DNA from: Streptomyces sp. MMG1533
Lineage (GTDB): Bacteria > Actinomycetota > Actinomycetes > Streptomycetales > Streptomycetaceae
Assembly: GCF_001279775.1 (NCBI RefSeq)
Contig: NZ_LGDG01000226.1
Location: forward strand, 14,810 to 78,809
DNA: 64,000 nt
Direction of reading: 5' to 3'
The notes beneath the pieces were generated by a model that made no database searches, was not told the DNA's origin, and saw only the letters and a list, made by a program, of their open reading frames with translations. Shown piece after piece: positions 34,618 through 42,678 of this stretch; within the stretch, counting starts at the first letter, position 1; each line of letters starts with the position of its first letter. The position numbers and the translations under genes are program-made.

Positions 34618-35046
34618 ATGATCCAGCGCGTCACCTCCCCCGCCCTGTTCCCACCGCCGACCTACTCCCACGTCTCCGTCGTCGAGGCGGGCACGAGACT
34701 TGCCTTTCTCGCCGGGGCCGTACCTCTCGATGCCGACGGGGAGTTGGTGGGTGCGGGAGACCCGGTGCGGCAGGCCGAGCAGGTGATCGTGAATCTCGGT
34801 GAGCAACTGCGGGCCGTCGGGAGCGACCTCGGGGATGTGCTGGCGACCGACGTGTACGTCGTGAGCAGCGATCCCTCGGTGCTCTCCGCCGTCTGGGAGG
34901 TCGTCGAGGCATCGGGGCTGAGCGTCGGTCCGCATTCGTCGACCCTCGTCGGGGTGGCGTGTCTCGGATACACCGGGCAGTTGGTGGAGATCACGGCGAC
35001 GGCCGTCGTCCCGGAAGGCCGCGAGCAGGAGATGGTACGGCCGTGA
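34618..35046 (+). CDS. RidA-family enamine/imine deaminase
   Basis: 142 aa from the ATG at 34618 with AGGAG upstream. Typical RidA (YjgF/YER057c/UK114) layout: TYSHVSVVEAG, LAFLAGAVPLDADG, DPVRQAEQVIVNLGEQL, LATDVYVVS and a VEITATAVV end. In the active family an Arg near the C-terminus binds the substrate carboxylate; here that region reads GYTGQLVEITATAVVPEGR, so a canonical catalytic Arg is not evident and deaminase activity is uncertain. The stop overlaps the GNAT start by 3 bp. Confidence 0.85.
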   Translation: MIQRVTSPALFPPPTYSHVSVVEAGTRLAFLAGAVPLDADGELVGAGDPVRQAEQVIVNLGEQLRAVGSDLGDVLATDVYVVSSDPSVLSAVWEVVEASGLSVGPHSSTLVGVACLGYTGQLVEITATAVVPEGREQEMVRP

Positions 35047-35510
35047 GCCGCCCCGAAGCCGTCGTCACCCTTCGCCGCGCCACCGCCCCGGACGCGGCCT
35101 CCGCAGCCGACGTCTGGCTGCGTTCCTTCGCCGCCGCTCTGCCGACGGTCGTCAGCCCCCGCTCCGGCGACGAGGTGCGCGCCCACTTCCGGGAGGTCGT
35201 GGTGCCGCTGCGCGAGACGTGGATAGCCGAGGCCGCGGACGGGGGTGGCACGGTGGGGGTGATGGTGCTCAACGGCAGCCTGCTGTCCCAGCTCTACCTC
35301 GACCCCGACTGGCGCGGACGCGGCATCGGCGACCGCTTCGTGGCCCTCGCCAAGGAGCGCAGCCCGGAGGGGCTGAGCCTGTGGACCTTCCAGGTCAACA
35401 AGCCCGCCCACCGGTTCTACGAGCGGCACGGCTTCGTCGCCGTCGAGTACACGGACGGCAGCGGGAACGAGGAGCGGGAGCCGGATGTGCGCTACGAGTG
35501 GCGTCCGTGA
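35043..35510 (+). CDS. GNAT-family N-acetyltransferase
   Basis: 155 aa from the GTG at 35043, overlapping the ridA stop. The acetyl-CoA pyrophosphate loop is seen in LYLDPDWRGRGIGDRF (R-x-x-G-x-G/A type). The C-terminal NKPAHRFYERHGFVAVE is the usual GNAT motif B. The substrate is unknown. It is coupled with ridA, so both may act on the same small metabolite. Confidence 0.9.
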   Translation: MSRPEAVVTLRRATAPDAASAADVWLRSFAAALPTVVSPRSGDEVRAHFREVVVPLRETWIAEAADGGGTVGVMVLNGSLLSQLYLDPDWRGRGIGDRFVALAKERSPEGLSLWTFQVNKPAHRFYERHGFVAVEYTDGSGNEEREPDVRYEWRP

Positions 35511-35512
35511 AC

Positions 35513-35563
35513 GCCGCGGTGGGCGGCGCCCCGGGCGCGGCGCCCCGGGCGCGGCACCGCGGC
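35513..35563. terminator. GC-rich hairpin between convergent genes
   Basis: Outer arms GCCGCGGTG (35513-35521) and CACCGCGGC (35555-35563). Inside is a perfect tandem duplication of GGCGCCCCGGGCGC (35525-35552), each copy self-complementary. It separates the GNAT gene from the racemase gene. Confidence 0.65.
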
Positions 35564-35573
35564 GGCGCCGATG

Positions 35574-36305
35574 TCACACCGTCCCCCTCCCCCACACCCG
35601 CCTCTTCGGCACCGGCTTGGCATAGCTTCCCGCCCTGCTCGTCGTCAGCCCCAGCGCCACCAGCGACTCCGCCAGCCTCACCGCGGCCGCGACCCCGTCG
35701 ACCACCGGAAGTCCCAGCTTCTCCCCCACCACCCGCTCCAGGCCTGTCATCCCGGCACAGCCCAGCACCAGAACCTCCGCCCCGGCCCGGCACGCCTGCT
35801 CTGCGGCCACGAGAAACGCCGCTTCCGTGCGCTGCCTGTCCCCGTCTTCGTCCCCGAGGTCGAGGACGCTGAGCCCCGTACCGACGACGGCGGCGCAGTT
35901 GCGGCCCACGCCGGCCAGCTCCAGGCTGTCCTTGATCTGACCGCATGATCGTTCCAACGTGGTGACGACCCCGTACCTGCGTCCCAGCAGGCAGGCCAGA
36001 TGGGCCGCGGCCTCGGTGATGTCGACGACCGGCACGTCCACCAGCTCCCGCACGCCCTCACGCCCGTGCTCCCCGAAGCCGGCCATGACCACGGCGTCGT
36101 ACCGCGGACCCTCGTACGTGCGCAGCAGGTCGATGACCGCCGCGGCCGATAGGTAGCTGTCGAGCCAGCCCTCCGCGGACTCGGGTCCCCAGGCCGGGGT
36201 CAGTCCGCTCACGGTGGTGCCCGGGCCTGCCGCGGCCCGGGCACCTCGTACGATCTCCTCGGTCATCTCCTGCGTGGTGTTGCAGTTGGTGACGACGATT
36301 CGCAC
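35574..36305 (-). CDS. Asp/Glu/hydantoin racemase family protein
   Basis: 243 aa from the GTG at 36305, 5 bp after the permease stop. Fold motifs of the family: IVVTNCNTT at the start, VPVVDITEAAAHLACLLGRR, GVVTT, and VLGCAGMTGLE near 180-190. The second catalytic Cys (Cys183) is present. The first, usually in an A-C-F-G motif of hydantoin or allantoin racemases, is replaced by Gly76 (MAGFGEHG). It may thus be a lyase or isomerase variant rather than a two-base racemase. Co-transcription with an NCS1 permease fits catabolism of a hydantoin, allantoin or similar ureide. Confidence 0.82.
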   Translation of the reverse strand: MRIVVTNCNTTQEMTEEIVRGARAAAGPGTTVSGLTPAWGPESAEGWLDSYLSAAAVIDLLRTYEGPRYDAVVMAGFGEHGREGVRELVDVPVVDITEAAAHLACLLGRRYGVVTTLERSCGQIKDSLELAGVGRNCAAVVGTGLSVLDLGDEDGDRQRTEAAFLVAAEQACRAGAEVLVLGCAGMTGLERVVGEKLGLPVVDGVAAAVRLAESLVALGLTTSRAGSYAKPVPKRRVWGRGTV

Positions 36306-36310
36306 GCTTC

Positions 36311-37789
36311 TCAGACCTCCACGGGCTTCTCGGACAGGACGCCGGCATCGGCGGCGCGCTCGGCGCGGCACAGCACCACGTACAGTCCGGCGGCCAGCGC
36401 CGTGCCGATGAACCAGGAGTACGGAGCGACATCGCTGAACGTCTTCACCAGCGCGAGCACCGCCGCGACCGCGGCCGCGGGCAGGAACGCCCACAGTGCC
36501 TTGGGGTTGACGCCCTTGCGGTAGTGGTAGCGGGAGCCGGGTCGGGCGTCGAACAGTTCGTCCACGTCGATGCGGCCGCGCTTGACCCAGTAGTAGTCGA
36601 CCATGATCACACCGAACAGCGGGCCGAGGAAGGCGCCGAGTCCGCCGAGGAAGTAGTTGACGACCGTGGGGTTGGAGAAGAGGTTCCACGGGGTCACCAG
36701 CAGCGCCACCACCGTGCTGATCATGCCGCCGACCTTGAAGGTGATCTTCTGCGGCCAGACGTTGGCCAGGTCGTAGGCCGGTGAGACGAAGTTGGCGACG
36801 ATGTTGACGCCCATCGTGGCGATGGCGAACGTCAGCGCGCCCAGCACCAGCACCCAGGTGTTGCCGATCTCGGCGACGAGATAGGCGGGGTCGGTGATCT
36901 CCTTGCCGAACACCTCGTACGCGCCCGCCGTGACGATGACCGACACGATCACGAAGGCCGTCGAGTTGACGGGCAGGCCCCAGAAGTTGCCGCGCCGGAC
37001 CGTCTTGTAGCCGGGTGCGAAGCGGGAGAAGTCGCAGAAGTTGAGCATCAGTGTGCCGTAGGTGGCGAGGATCAGGCCGACCGCGCCGAACCACTGGCGC
37101 CACTGCTCGCCGACGGAGACCGGGTGCGGTGTGCTGGTGAGCGAGATGGTCCAGCCCGCCTTGGCCAGGATCCAGACCGCCAGCGCGATCATCACGACCC
37201 AGATGGCCGGGCCGCAGAAGTCCTGGAACTTCCGTATGGATTCCATGCCCTGGCTCATGATCGCCGCCTGGACCAGCCACAGCGCCACGAACGACACCCA
37301 GCCGAGCGCGTCGAGTCCGAGGAACGAGTTGTGCGTCCAGGACTCCAGGCCGGGCCAGGCCGCCAGCAGCATCACGTTGACGGCGACGGAGGCGAGGTAG
37401 GTCTGGATGCCGTACCACATGATGGCGATGATCGCCCTGATCAGAGCGGGGATGTTGGCACCCCAGACACCGAAGGCGATACGGCTGACGACCGGGAAGG
37501 GCACGCCGGTGCGCTGCCCGATGCGGCCCATCATGTTCATCCCGATGTAGATGATCACGAAGCCGACGAGCAGGGACGTGAAGATCTGCCAGACGTTCAT
37601 GCCGAGGAAGAGCAGGCCGGCGGCGAACGTGTAGTTGCCGAGGTTGTGGACGTCGGACATCCACATGGCGAAGAGGTCGAAGACCTTCCAGTTGCGCTTG
37701 CCGGCGGGCGCGAGGTCTTCGTTGGTGAGCCGGGGGTCGGGGACGAACGCTGCTGTGCCGGTGGCTTCGGCACGGTCGGCGAGGGACAC
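36311..37789 (-). CDS. NCS1-family nucleobase/hydantoin permease
   Basis: 492 aa from the GTG at 37789 behind GGAGG. The open frame continues upstream but there reads only the short repeats. About twelve hydrophobic helices. NCS1 hallmarks: LTNEDLAP, WMSDVHNLGNYTFAAGL, the FGVWGANIPALIRAI signature and the middle NFCDFSRFAPGYK. These transporters bring in purines, pyrimidines, allantoin or hydantoins with a cation. The racemase gene follows directly. The palindrome and divergent GntR gene upstream suggest substrate-controlled expression. Confidence 0.92.
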   Translation of the reverse strand: MSLADRAEATGTAAFVPDPRLTNEDLAPAGKRNWKVFDLFAMWMSDVHNLGNYTFAAGLLFLGMNVWQIFTSLLVGFVIIYIGMNMMGRIGQRTGVPFPVVSRIAFGVWGANIPALIRAIIAIMWYGIQTYLASVAVNVMLLAAWPGLESWTHNSFLGLDALGWVSFVALWLVQAAIMSQGMESIRKFQDFCGPAIWVVMIALAVWILAKAGWTISLTSTPHPVSVGEQWRQWFGAVGLILATYGTLMLNFCDFSRFAPGYKTVRRGNFWGLPVNSTAFVIVSVIVTAGAYEVFGKEITDPAYLVAEIGNTWVLVLGALTFAIATMGVNIVANFVSPAYDLANVWPQKITFKVGGMISTVVALLVTPWNLFSNPTVVNYFLGGLGAFLGPLFGVIMVDYYWVKRGRIDVDELFDARPGSRYHYRKGVNPKALWAFLPAAAVAAVLALVKTFSDVAPYSWFIGTALAAGLYVVLCRAERAADAGVLSEKPVEV

Positions 37790-37826
37790 GGGGCCTCCAT
37801 GAGGAGCCGGGGGACGGAGGAAGTGC

Positions 37827-37910
37827 GCTTTCCGGTGACAGGCTTCCGGTGGCTTGTTTCCGGCGGCTTGTTTCCGGTGACTTTGTTCCGGTCGCTTGCT
37901 TCCGGTCGCC
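37827..37910. repeat. Six imperfect tandem copies of a 13-15 bp GCTTCCGGT unit
   Basis: Units at 37827, 37842, 37856, 37870, 37885 and 37898, with consensus GYTTCCGGTSGCTT. They lie in the permease leader, between the operator and the start codon. They could be regulatory (mRNA or protein binding) or slippage products. Confidence 0.8.
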
Positions 37911-37919
37911 TGGCGACGT

Positions 37920-37935
37920 GTTTGGTATACCAAAC
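37920..37935. promoter_or_regulatory. Perfect 16-bp palindrome, likely GntR operator
   Basis: GTTTGGTATACCAAAC is a perfect palindrome. Its TGGTATACCA core matches the kind of site bound by FCD-type GntR repressors. It lies between the permease gene and the divergent GntR gene, so it could control both. Confidence 0.75.
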
Positions 37936-38026
37936 TGCCGACATAGTCCTCCCGTCAACCGTTCCGACCGATGTCGCTCCCGTTAACGCTCCGTAAAACA
38001 CCCCCGGAGTCGGCGAAGATGGGCCC

Positions 38027-38701
38027 ATGAGCTCCACGACGAAGATCGAACCCATCGGCGCGGTGCGCGAGCGTGTCCTGGCCACCCTGCGACAGGAGAT
38101 CATCGCGGGCGGTCTCCGCCCCGGCGACCGCCTCGTCGAGCGTGAGCTGGCCGAACGCTTCGGGGTCTCCCGGGTGCCGGTCCGCGAGGCGATCCGGGCC
38201 CTGGTCGCCGAGGGGTTCGTCCACTTCGAGACCCCGCGCCGCACGGTCGTACGCCGTCTGACCCCGAACGACGTCAAGGAACTCTTCGAACTGCGCGAGG
38301 CCCTGGAGGTCTACGCGGCCGGACTCGCCGCGGCCCACGCCACTCCCGAGGACCTCGCCGAGGTCGAGGCGCTCCTCGGCCTCGCGGCCGACGCGACCGA
38401 GGCGGGCGACGCCGAGGCCATCACCGACATCAACAGCCGCCTCCACGACCGCATCGTGGCGATGGCGGGCAACAGCCTGCTGATCGAAGCCCTGGAACCG
38501 GTCGCCGGCCGCCTGCGCTGGATGACCCGACGGAACGAGGAGTGGCCCCAACTCCTCGTCGAGCACCGCGAGTTGTACGAGGCGATCGCCTCCGGCGACC
38601 CGGAGCGAGCGCGTGCGCACGCGCTCGCCCACGTGCGGACCAACTACCGCTCGACGGTACGGCAGCTGTTCGGAGACACGGAGACCGCCGAACTCCGTTA
38701 G
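38027..38701 (+). CDS. GntR-family regulator with FCD ligand domain
   Basis: 224 aa, ATG at 38027. The N-terminal winged helix is LRPGDRLVERELAERFGVSR then VPVREAIRALVAEGFV (about residues 30-70). The FCD domain follows with the metal/ligand residues Asp and His in NSRLHDRI, LVEHRELYEAI and HALAHVR. FCD regulators sense small acids or sugars and usually repress neighbouring transport and catabolic genes. Divergent from the permease-racemase operon, with the 16-bp palindrome between them. Confidence 0.92.
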   Translation: MSSTTKIEPIGAVRERVLATLRQEIIAGGLRPGDRLVERELAERFGVSRVPVREAIRALVAEGFVHFETPRRTVVRRLTPNDVKELFELREALEVYAAGLAAAHATPEDLAEVEALLGLAADATEAGDAEAITDINSRLHDRIVAMAGNSLLIEALEPVAGRLRWMTRRNEEWPQLLVEHRELYEAIASGDPERARAHALAHVRTNYRSTVRQLFGDTETAELR

Positions 38702-38737
38702 GGCGTTTCGGCACTTGGCCAGTACATCCGAGCTCCG

Positions 38738-39700
38738 CTAGCGGGACGCGTACTTGTCCGTAGCCGCCACCAGCGCCTGGGCGATGTCCGGCGCACCCGC
38801 GTTGTGTCCCACATCGTCCACGACGACCAACTCGCTGCCCTGCCAGGCGTGATGGAGCCGCCACACGATGCCCAGGAGGTTGCCGAAGTCGAGGCTGCCC
38901 TGGACCAGGGTGCCGGGGACGTCCTTCAGGAGGGACGCGTCACGCAGGACCACACCCTCGTCGTTTCCCCCGCCCAGGAAGTGGTCGTTGCCGAAGTAGT
39001 GCGTCACGGTCCGCGCGAAGGCCATACGGAACGCCGGGTCCTCGAAGCGCGGGACCGACCGCGGCGGCGCGGGAATCGTCGCCGTCTCCCAGTCCGTCCA
39101 GGCGCGCGCGGCCCGCTCCCGCACCTCGGGGTCGGGCGACTCGATCAGCCGGTTGTAGGCGGCGGCGAGGTTGCCCGACCGCTCGCCCTCCGGCAGTCCG
39201 TCCAGGAACCTCTCGAACGCCTCCGGGAAGACCTGCCCAAGTCCTCTGGTCAGCAGGCCGACTTCGGCATTCGACCCCGTCGCGACCCCCGTCAGCACCA
39301 GCTCCGACACGACCCCCGGATGCGTCTGCGCGTACCGCAGTCCCAGCACCGACCCCCACGACACACCCCACACCAGCCACCGTTCGATCCCCAGGTGCCG
39401 CCGCAGCAGTTCCAGGTCGGCCAGGAGGTGAGCGGTCGTGTTGACGCTCATGTCGGTGTCGTACGCACTCGCATGCGGCGTCGAGCGCCCGCAGCCGCGC
39501 TGGTCGAGCAGCACGATCCGGTACTCGGCCGGATCGAACAGCCGCCGGAAGTACGGCGTGCAGCCGGATCCCGGCCCCCCGTGCAGCACCAGTGCGGGCT
39601 TGCCGTGCGGGTTCCCGCAGGTCTCCCAGTACACGCGATTGCCGTCACCGACGTCGAGCAGACCATGGTCGTAGGGTTCGATCTCCGGGTATCGGGCCAT
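38738..39700 (-). CDS. pip: Prolyl aminopeptidase (proline iminopeptidase)
   Basis: A 320-aa alpha/beta hydrolase of the S33 family. Oxyanion motif HGGPGSGC, LLDQRGCGRSTPHAS, nucleophile elbow GVSWGSVLG with the catalytic Ser, Asp in VQGSLDFGN and His in VGHNAG. The family normally has G-R-Y-D before the Asp loop; here the loop is shorter (GSLDFGNLLG), as in some actinobacterial members. Removes N-terminal Pro from peptides in the cytosol. Stands alone, 36 bp after the GntR gene end (convergent). Confidence 0.9.
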   Translation of the reverse strand: MARYPEIEPYDHGLLDVGDGNRVYWETCGNPHGKPALVLHGGPGSGCTPYFRRLFDPAEYRIVLLDQRGCGRSTPHASAYDTDMSVNTTAHLLADLELLRRHLGIERWLVWGVSWGSVLGLRYAQTHPGVVSELVLTGVATGSNAEVGLLTRGLGQVFPEAFERFLDGLPEGERSGNLAAAYNRLIESPDPEVRERAARAWTDWETATIPAPPRSVPRFEDPAFRMAFARTVTHYFGNDHFLGGGNDEGVVLRDASLLKDVPGTLVQGSLDFGNLLGIVWRLHHAWQGSELVVVDDVGHNAGAPDIAQALVAATDKYASR

Positions 39701-39737
39701 CCGGGCACCGTAACGGCGATACGGCGCCCTCGTCGCC

Positions 39738-40457
39738 TCATTTCCGTGGCGGCACCTGCGGCAGCCCCGCCGCCTCCGCCGCGGTGCGCAGCACGTCCCG
39801 CAGCATCAGGGGCGTGAGCCGGCCGGTGAAGGTGTTGCGCTGGCTGACGTGGAAGCAGCCGAAGAGTTCCAGACCGTCGAGCGACACGTGGGTGCCGTGG
39901 GCGAAGGGCGGGCGCGGCCGGGGCACGCTCCAGCCCGCCTCCGTGAACGCGGGCAGCGCGGCCTGCCAGCCGAAGGCGCCGAGTACGACCACGGCCCGCA
40001 GTGTCGGCCGCAGCAGGTTCAGCTCCTGGACGAGCCAGGGTCGGCAGGTGTCCCGTTCCTCGGGGGTGGGCTTGTTGGCGGGCGGGGCGCAGTGCACGGG
40101 CGAGGTGACGCGCACGCCGTGCAGTTCCAGGCCGTCGTCGGCCGAGACCGAGGTGGGTTGCGAGGCGAGCCCCACGTCGTACAGCGCCTCGTACAGGACG
40201 TCTCCGGAGCGGTCGCCGGTGAACATCCGGCCGGTCCGGTTGCCGCCGTGCGCGGCCGGGGCGAGACCGACGATCAGCAGCCGTGCGTCCGGCGGGCCGA
40301 AGCCGGGCACCGGCCGGCCCCAGTACGTCCGGTCGGCGAAGGCGGCGCGCTTGGTGCGGGCCACCTCCTCGCGCCAGTCGACCAGCCGCGGACAGGCCCG
40401 ACAGCCCGTGATCCGCTCATCGAGGCCGGCGAGACCGGCGAGACCGCTGGTGTCCAT
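39738..40457 (-). CDS. Family-5 uracil-DNA glycosylase (UDGb type)
   Basis: 239 aa from the ATG at 40457. Cys pattern CRACPRL near residue 19 with later Cys in [10 protein letters not shown] and RDTC, fitting the 4Fe-4S cluster of families 4 and 5. Motif [20 protein letters not shown] is the family-5 form (Ala/His instead of the family-4 Glu). [10 protein letters not shown] is the second active-site loop. Such enzymes remove uracil and other deaminated bases from DNA and are frequent in GC-rich actinobacteria. 37 bp upstream of pip's start, same strand. Confidence 0.92.
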   Translation of the reverse strand: MDTSGLAGLAGLDERITGCRACPRLVDWREEVARTKRAAFADRTYWGRPVPGFGPPDARLLIVGLAPAAHGGNRTGRMFTGDRSGDVLYEALYDVGLASQPTSVSADDGLELHGVRVTSPVHCAPPANKPTPEERDTCRPWLVQELNLLRPTLRAVVVLGAFGWQAALPAFTEAGWSVPRPRPPFAHGTHVSLDGLELFGCFHVSQRNTFTGRLTPLMLRDVLRTAAEAAGLPQVPPRK

Positions 40458-40571
40458 CCCTCCACGGTACGGAAGCGGTGCGCCCGGCACCCGCCCCGGG
40501 CGCTGCACCTCGGCGCCCGCCCGTCGGAAAAGCCACCCGGCCCGCCCGGCACAGGAGGCTAAGGTCGGAGC

Positions 40572-41249
40572 ATGGCTGCTGAGCACACGGACGAGAACAG
40601 GACGGGCGGGACGGGCGGCGCGGACAGGGCCGACGGTGCCACCGGCTCCGGCCGTTCCGGCGCGGGCGTCACCGGCGCGGGCGTCACCGGCGCGGGCGTC
40701 ACCGGCGGCAAAGGGGCGGCAGGCCGAACGGCCGGCCCGAAGGACGTGGACGCCAGGGACACCGGCACGGGCCCGGGCCCGGACACGGACCCCAAGGACA
40801 CGGACCCCAAGATCGCAGCCGCCGTGGCCGCCGCCGAGGCGGCCGGTCCGCAGCCCGGCGAGAGCGTGCGCATCGACAGCTGGATCTGGTCGGTCCGCCT
40901 GGTCAAGACGCGTTCCATGGGTGCCACCGCCTGCCGGGGCGGGCATGTCCGGGTGAACGGCGAGCGCGTGAAGCCCGCGCACTCCGTGCGGGTCGGCGAC
41001 GAGGTGCGGGTACGCCAGGAGGGCTGGGAGCGGGTCGTCATCGTCAAGCGCCTGATCCGCAAGCGCGTCGGTGCCCCCGTGGCCGCCCAGTGCTACGTCG
41101 ACAACAGCCCCCCGCCCCCGCCCCGCGAGGCCGTCGCCCCCGCCGGCATCCGCGACCGCGGCACCGGCCGCCCGACCAAGCGCGACCGGCGCGAGCTGGA
41201 ACGCCTGCGCGGGATGCTGGGCGGCCCTCCGGAGGGACACGGACACTGA
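40572..41249 (+). CDS. S4-domain RNA-binding protein (Hsp15-like)
   Basis: 225 aa, ATG at 40572 with GGAG upstream. The S4 domain is at about 97-145: [42 protein letters not shown]. It is followed by a basic Pro-rich tail ending in [11 protein letters not shown]. In Hsp15 relatives this binds stalled 50S-nascent chain complexes. The first 95 residues are a low-complexity Gly/Ala/Asp extension, partly from a triplicated 15-mer (40662-40706), and are not part of the family core. Confidence 0.88.
   Translation: MAAEHTDENRTGGTGGADRADGATGSGRSGAGVTGAGVTGAGVTGGKGAAGRTAGPKDVDARDTGTGPGPDTDPKDTDPKIAAAVAAAEAAGPQPGESVRIDSWIWSVRLVKTRSMGATACRGGHVRVNGERVKPAHSVRVGDEVRVRQEGWERVVIVKRLIRKRVGAPVAAQCYVDNSPPPPPREAVAPAGIRDRGTGRPTKRDRRELERLRGMLGGPPEGHGH
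40662..40706. repeat. Three perfect 15-bp tandem repeats in the S4-protein gene
   Basis: GCGGGCGTCACCGGC occurs three times without change, coding AGVTG each time. It lies in the disordered N-terminal part and is in frame, so copy number can vary without breaking the gene. Confidence 0.9.
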
Positions 41250-41260
41250 CCGCGGACAGA

Positions 41261-41320
41261 CCGGTGACGGCAGTGGCGCCCGGGGCGAAGAGCCGACCCG
41301 GGCACCACCGCCGTCACCGG
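41261..41320. terminator. Bidirectional terminator between convergent genes
   Basis: Outer arms CCGGTGACGGCAGTGG and CCACCGCCGTCACCGG (one mismatch) enclose a smaller CCCGGG...CCCGGG stem. It lies between the ends of the S4-protein gene and the doxX gene. Confidence 0.75.
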
Positions 41321-41339
41321 CGCGGCGCAGCGCACACCC

Positions 41340-41813
41340 TCACGCCCGTCGCCGCACCAGCCGCAGCAGCTGCTCGTTGTGGCTGCGCCGGGCCCAGGCG
41401 ATCAGGGCGAGCGGCACGATCAGGATCAGCGGTGTCGCCGCGTTCTCCCCGTTGAAGTACGTGAGCGTGACGACGAACGCGCCCACCATCAGCGCGCTCA
41501 GCGCCATGGCCGCGACCGACTGCAGCACCGGGATCAACAGCGCGATGCCGCCGGCCAGTTCGAGGACGCCAATGGTGTACATCCCGGCGCTGCCCCACCC
41601 CATCGTGTCGAAGGCCTCGGCGGCCGAGGAGTGCGCGATCAGCTTGGGGACCGCGCTCGCGATCACGAAGAAGAGGGCGAGGAACACCTGCAGTCCACGC
41701 AGGGCGATCCGGGCGCGGCGACCACGGGCGGTCGCGGACTCGGCGACGACGGGTTGGGACGCTGCGGCAGAGGCGGAGGGGGCAGCGGTGACGGGGACGC
41801 TGGTCTCGGACAT
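41340..41813 (-). CDS. DoxX-family membrane protein
   Basis: 157 aa from the ATG at 41813 behind AGGAGA. After a Ser/Ala-rich cytosolic start of about 35 residues come four hydrophobic helices: LQVFLALFFVIASAVPKLI, MYTIGVLELAGGIALLIPVL, MALSALMVGAFVVTLTYF and PLILIVPLALIAWA. The AVPKL and ELAGG motifs are standard for the DoxX/DUF4870-type fold. Role unclear; relatives link to thiol or sulfur oxidation. Confidence 0.85.
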   Translation of the reverse strand: MSETSVPVTAAPSASAAASQPVVAESATARGRRARIALRGLQVFLALFFVIASAVPKLIAHSSAAEAFDTMGWGSAGMYTIGVLELAGGIALLIPVLQSVAAMALSALMVGAFVVTLTYFNGENAATPLILIVPLALIAWARRSHNEQLLRLVRRRA

Positions 41814-41923
41814 CGGGGTCTCCTGTGTGAAGCGGTCCGTGGTGATTTCACAGAGGTAGACCGGCCTCCGCCCCAAAACTCATCGCCACACGGCGACTTG
41901 CCTTCCTCCGCCCAAGTCGCCGC

Positions 41924-42604
41924 CTAGGTCGCCGGAACGGCCCGTACCCAGATCCCGTCCTGAGTCAGATAGCTGTCCACCTCCAGGCCGGCCTCCGCCA
42001 GTGCCTCCTCGAACTGCTCCTTCGTCAGCGGCCGGGCCAGGAACGTCTGGGTCCATGTCGCGTCCGGGAACTCGTACTCCGCATGCACCGAGTTCACGCC
42101 GTCCCCGATCGGTTCCGAGGATGCGATGCGCAGGGTGAAGCCGCTGGGGTCGACCCGCTCGCGCGGCACGTTGGTGTGGTAGTCCTCGCCCTCGCGCTGG
42201 ATGAGCACGCAGCCGTCCTTCGCGACGTGCCGAGCGCAGGTGCGCAGCAATGCCTGCCGCTCCTCGACATCGCCGGTGTGCACGAGGAACGAGGCGAGCA
42301 GCACCACGTCGAATCTCTCGCCCAGGTCGAGGTCCTCGATCGTGCTGCGTATCGTGCGCGCTCCGCGGACGTGCTCCAGCATCTCCGCGGACTCGTCGAC
42401 CGCCGTGACCGTGAACCCCCGCTCCAGCAGCGGGTGGGTCATGCGCCCCACGCCGCTGCCGAGTTCCAGGATGCGCGCGCCCGCCGGCACGGCAGCGCTG
42501 ATGACGTCCGGCGCGTCCCCCACAGGCAGCCGCGAGTAGAGCTCGACCGCACAGCCGTCGGGGGTGATCGCCCCCGGTCCTGTTCCCTGATGTCCCGCTC
42601 GCAT
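41924..42604 (-). CDS. Class I SAM-dependent methyltransferase
   Basis: About 226 aa from the ATG at 42604, chosen because GGAG lies 6 bp upstream; starts at 42616 or 42661 lack such a site. Motif I is ILELGSGVGRMTHP, followed by VTAVDESAEML, a VVLLASFLVHT motif IV-like strand and EEALAEAGLEVDSYL near the end. The substrate is unknown; the shape resembles small-molecule methyltransferases. 110 bp from doxX, same strand. Confidence 0.85.
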   Translation of the reverse strand: MRAGHQGTGPGAITPDGCAVELYSRLPVGDAPDVISAAVPAGARILELGSGVGRMTHPLLERGFTVTAVDESAEMLEHVRGARTIRSTIEDLDLGERFDVVLLASFLVHTGDVEERQALLRTCARHVAKDGCVLIQREGEDYHTNVPRERVDPSGFTLRIASSEPIGDGVNSVHAEYEFPDATWTQTFLARPLTKEQFEEALAEAGLEVDSYLTQDGIWVRAVPAT

Positions 42605-42678
42605 TTTCAGCTCCATGCCCGTCCAACGGCCCGCATCCGCACGCCCGTTCCCGCCCGACATGCGTTCACCCGTTCGAG

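Noticed and set aside
37827..37910. CRISPR-like array
   Set aside because: The repeat unit is only 13-15 bp, imperfect, and has no spacers.
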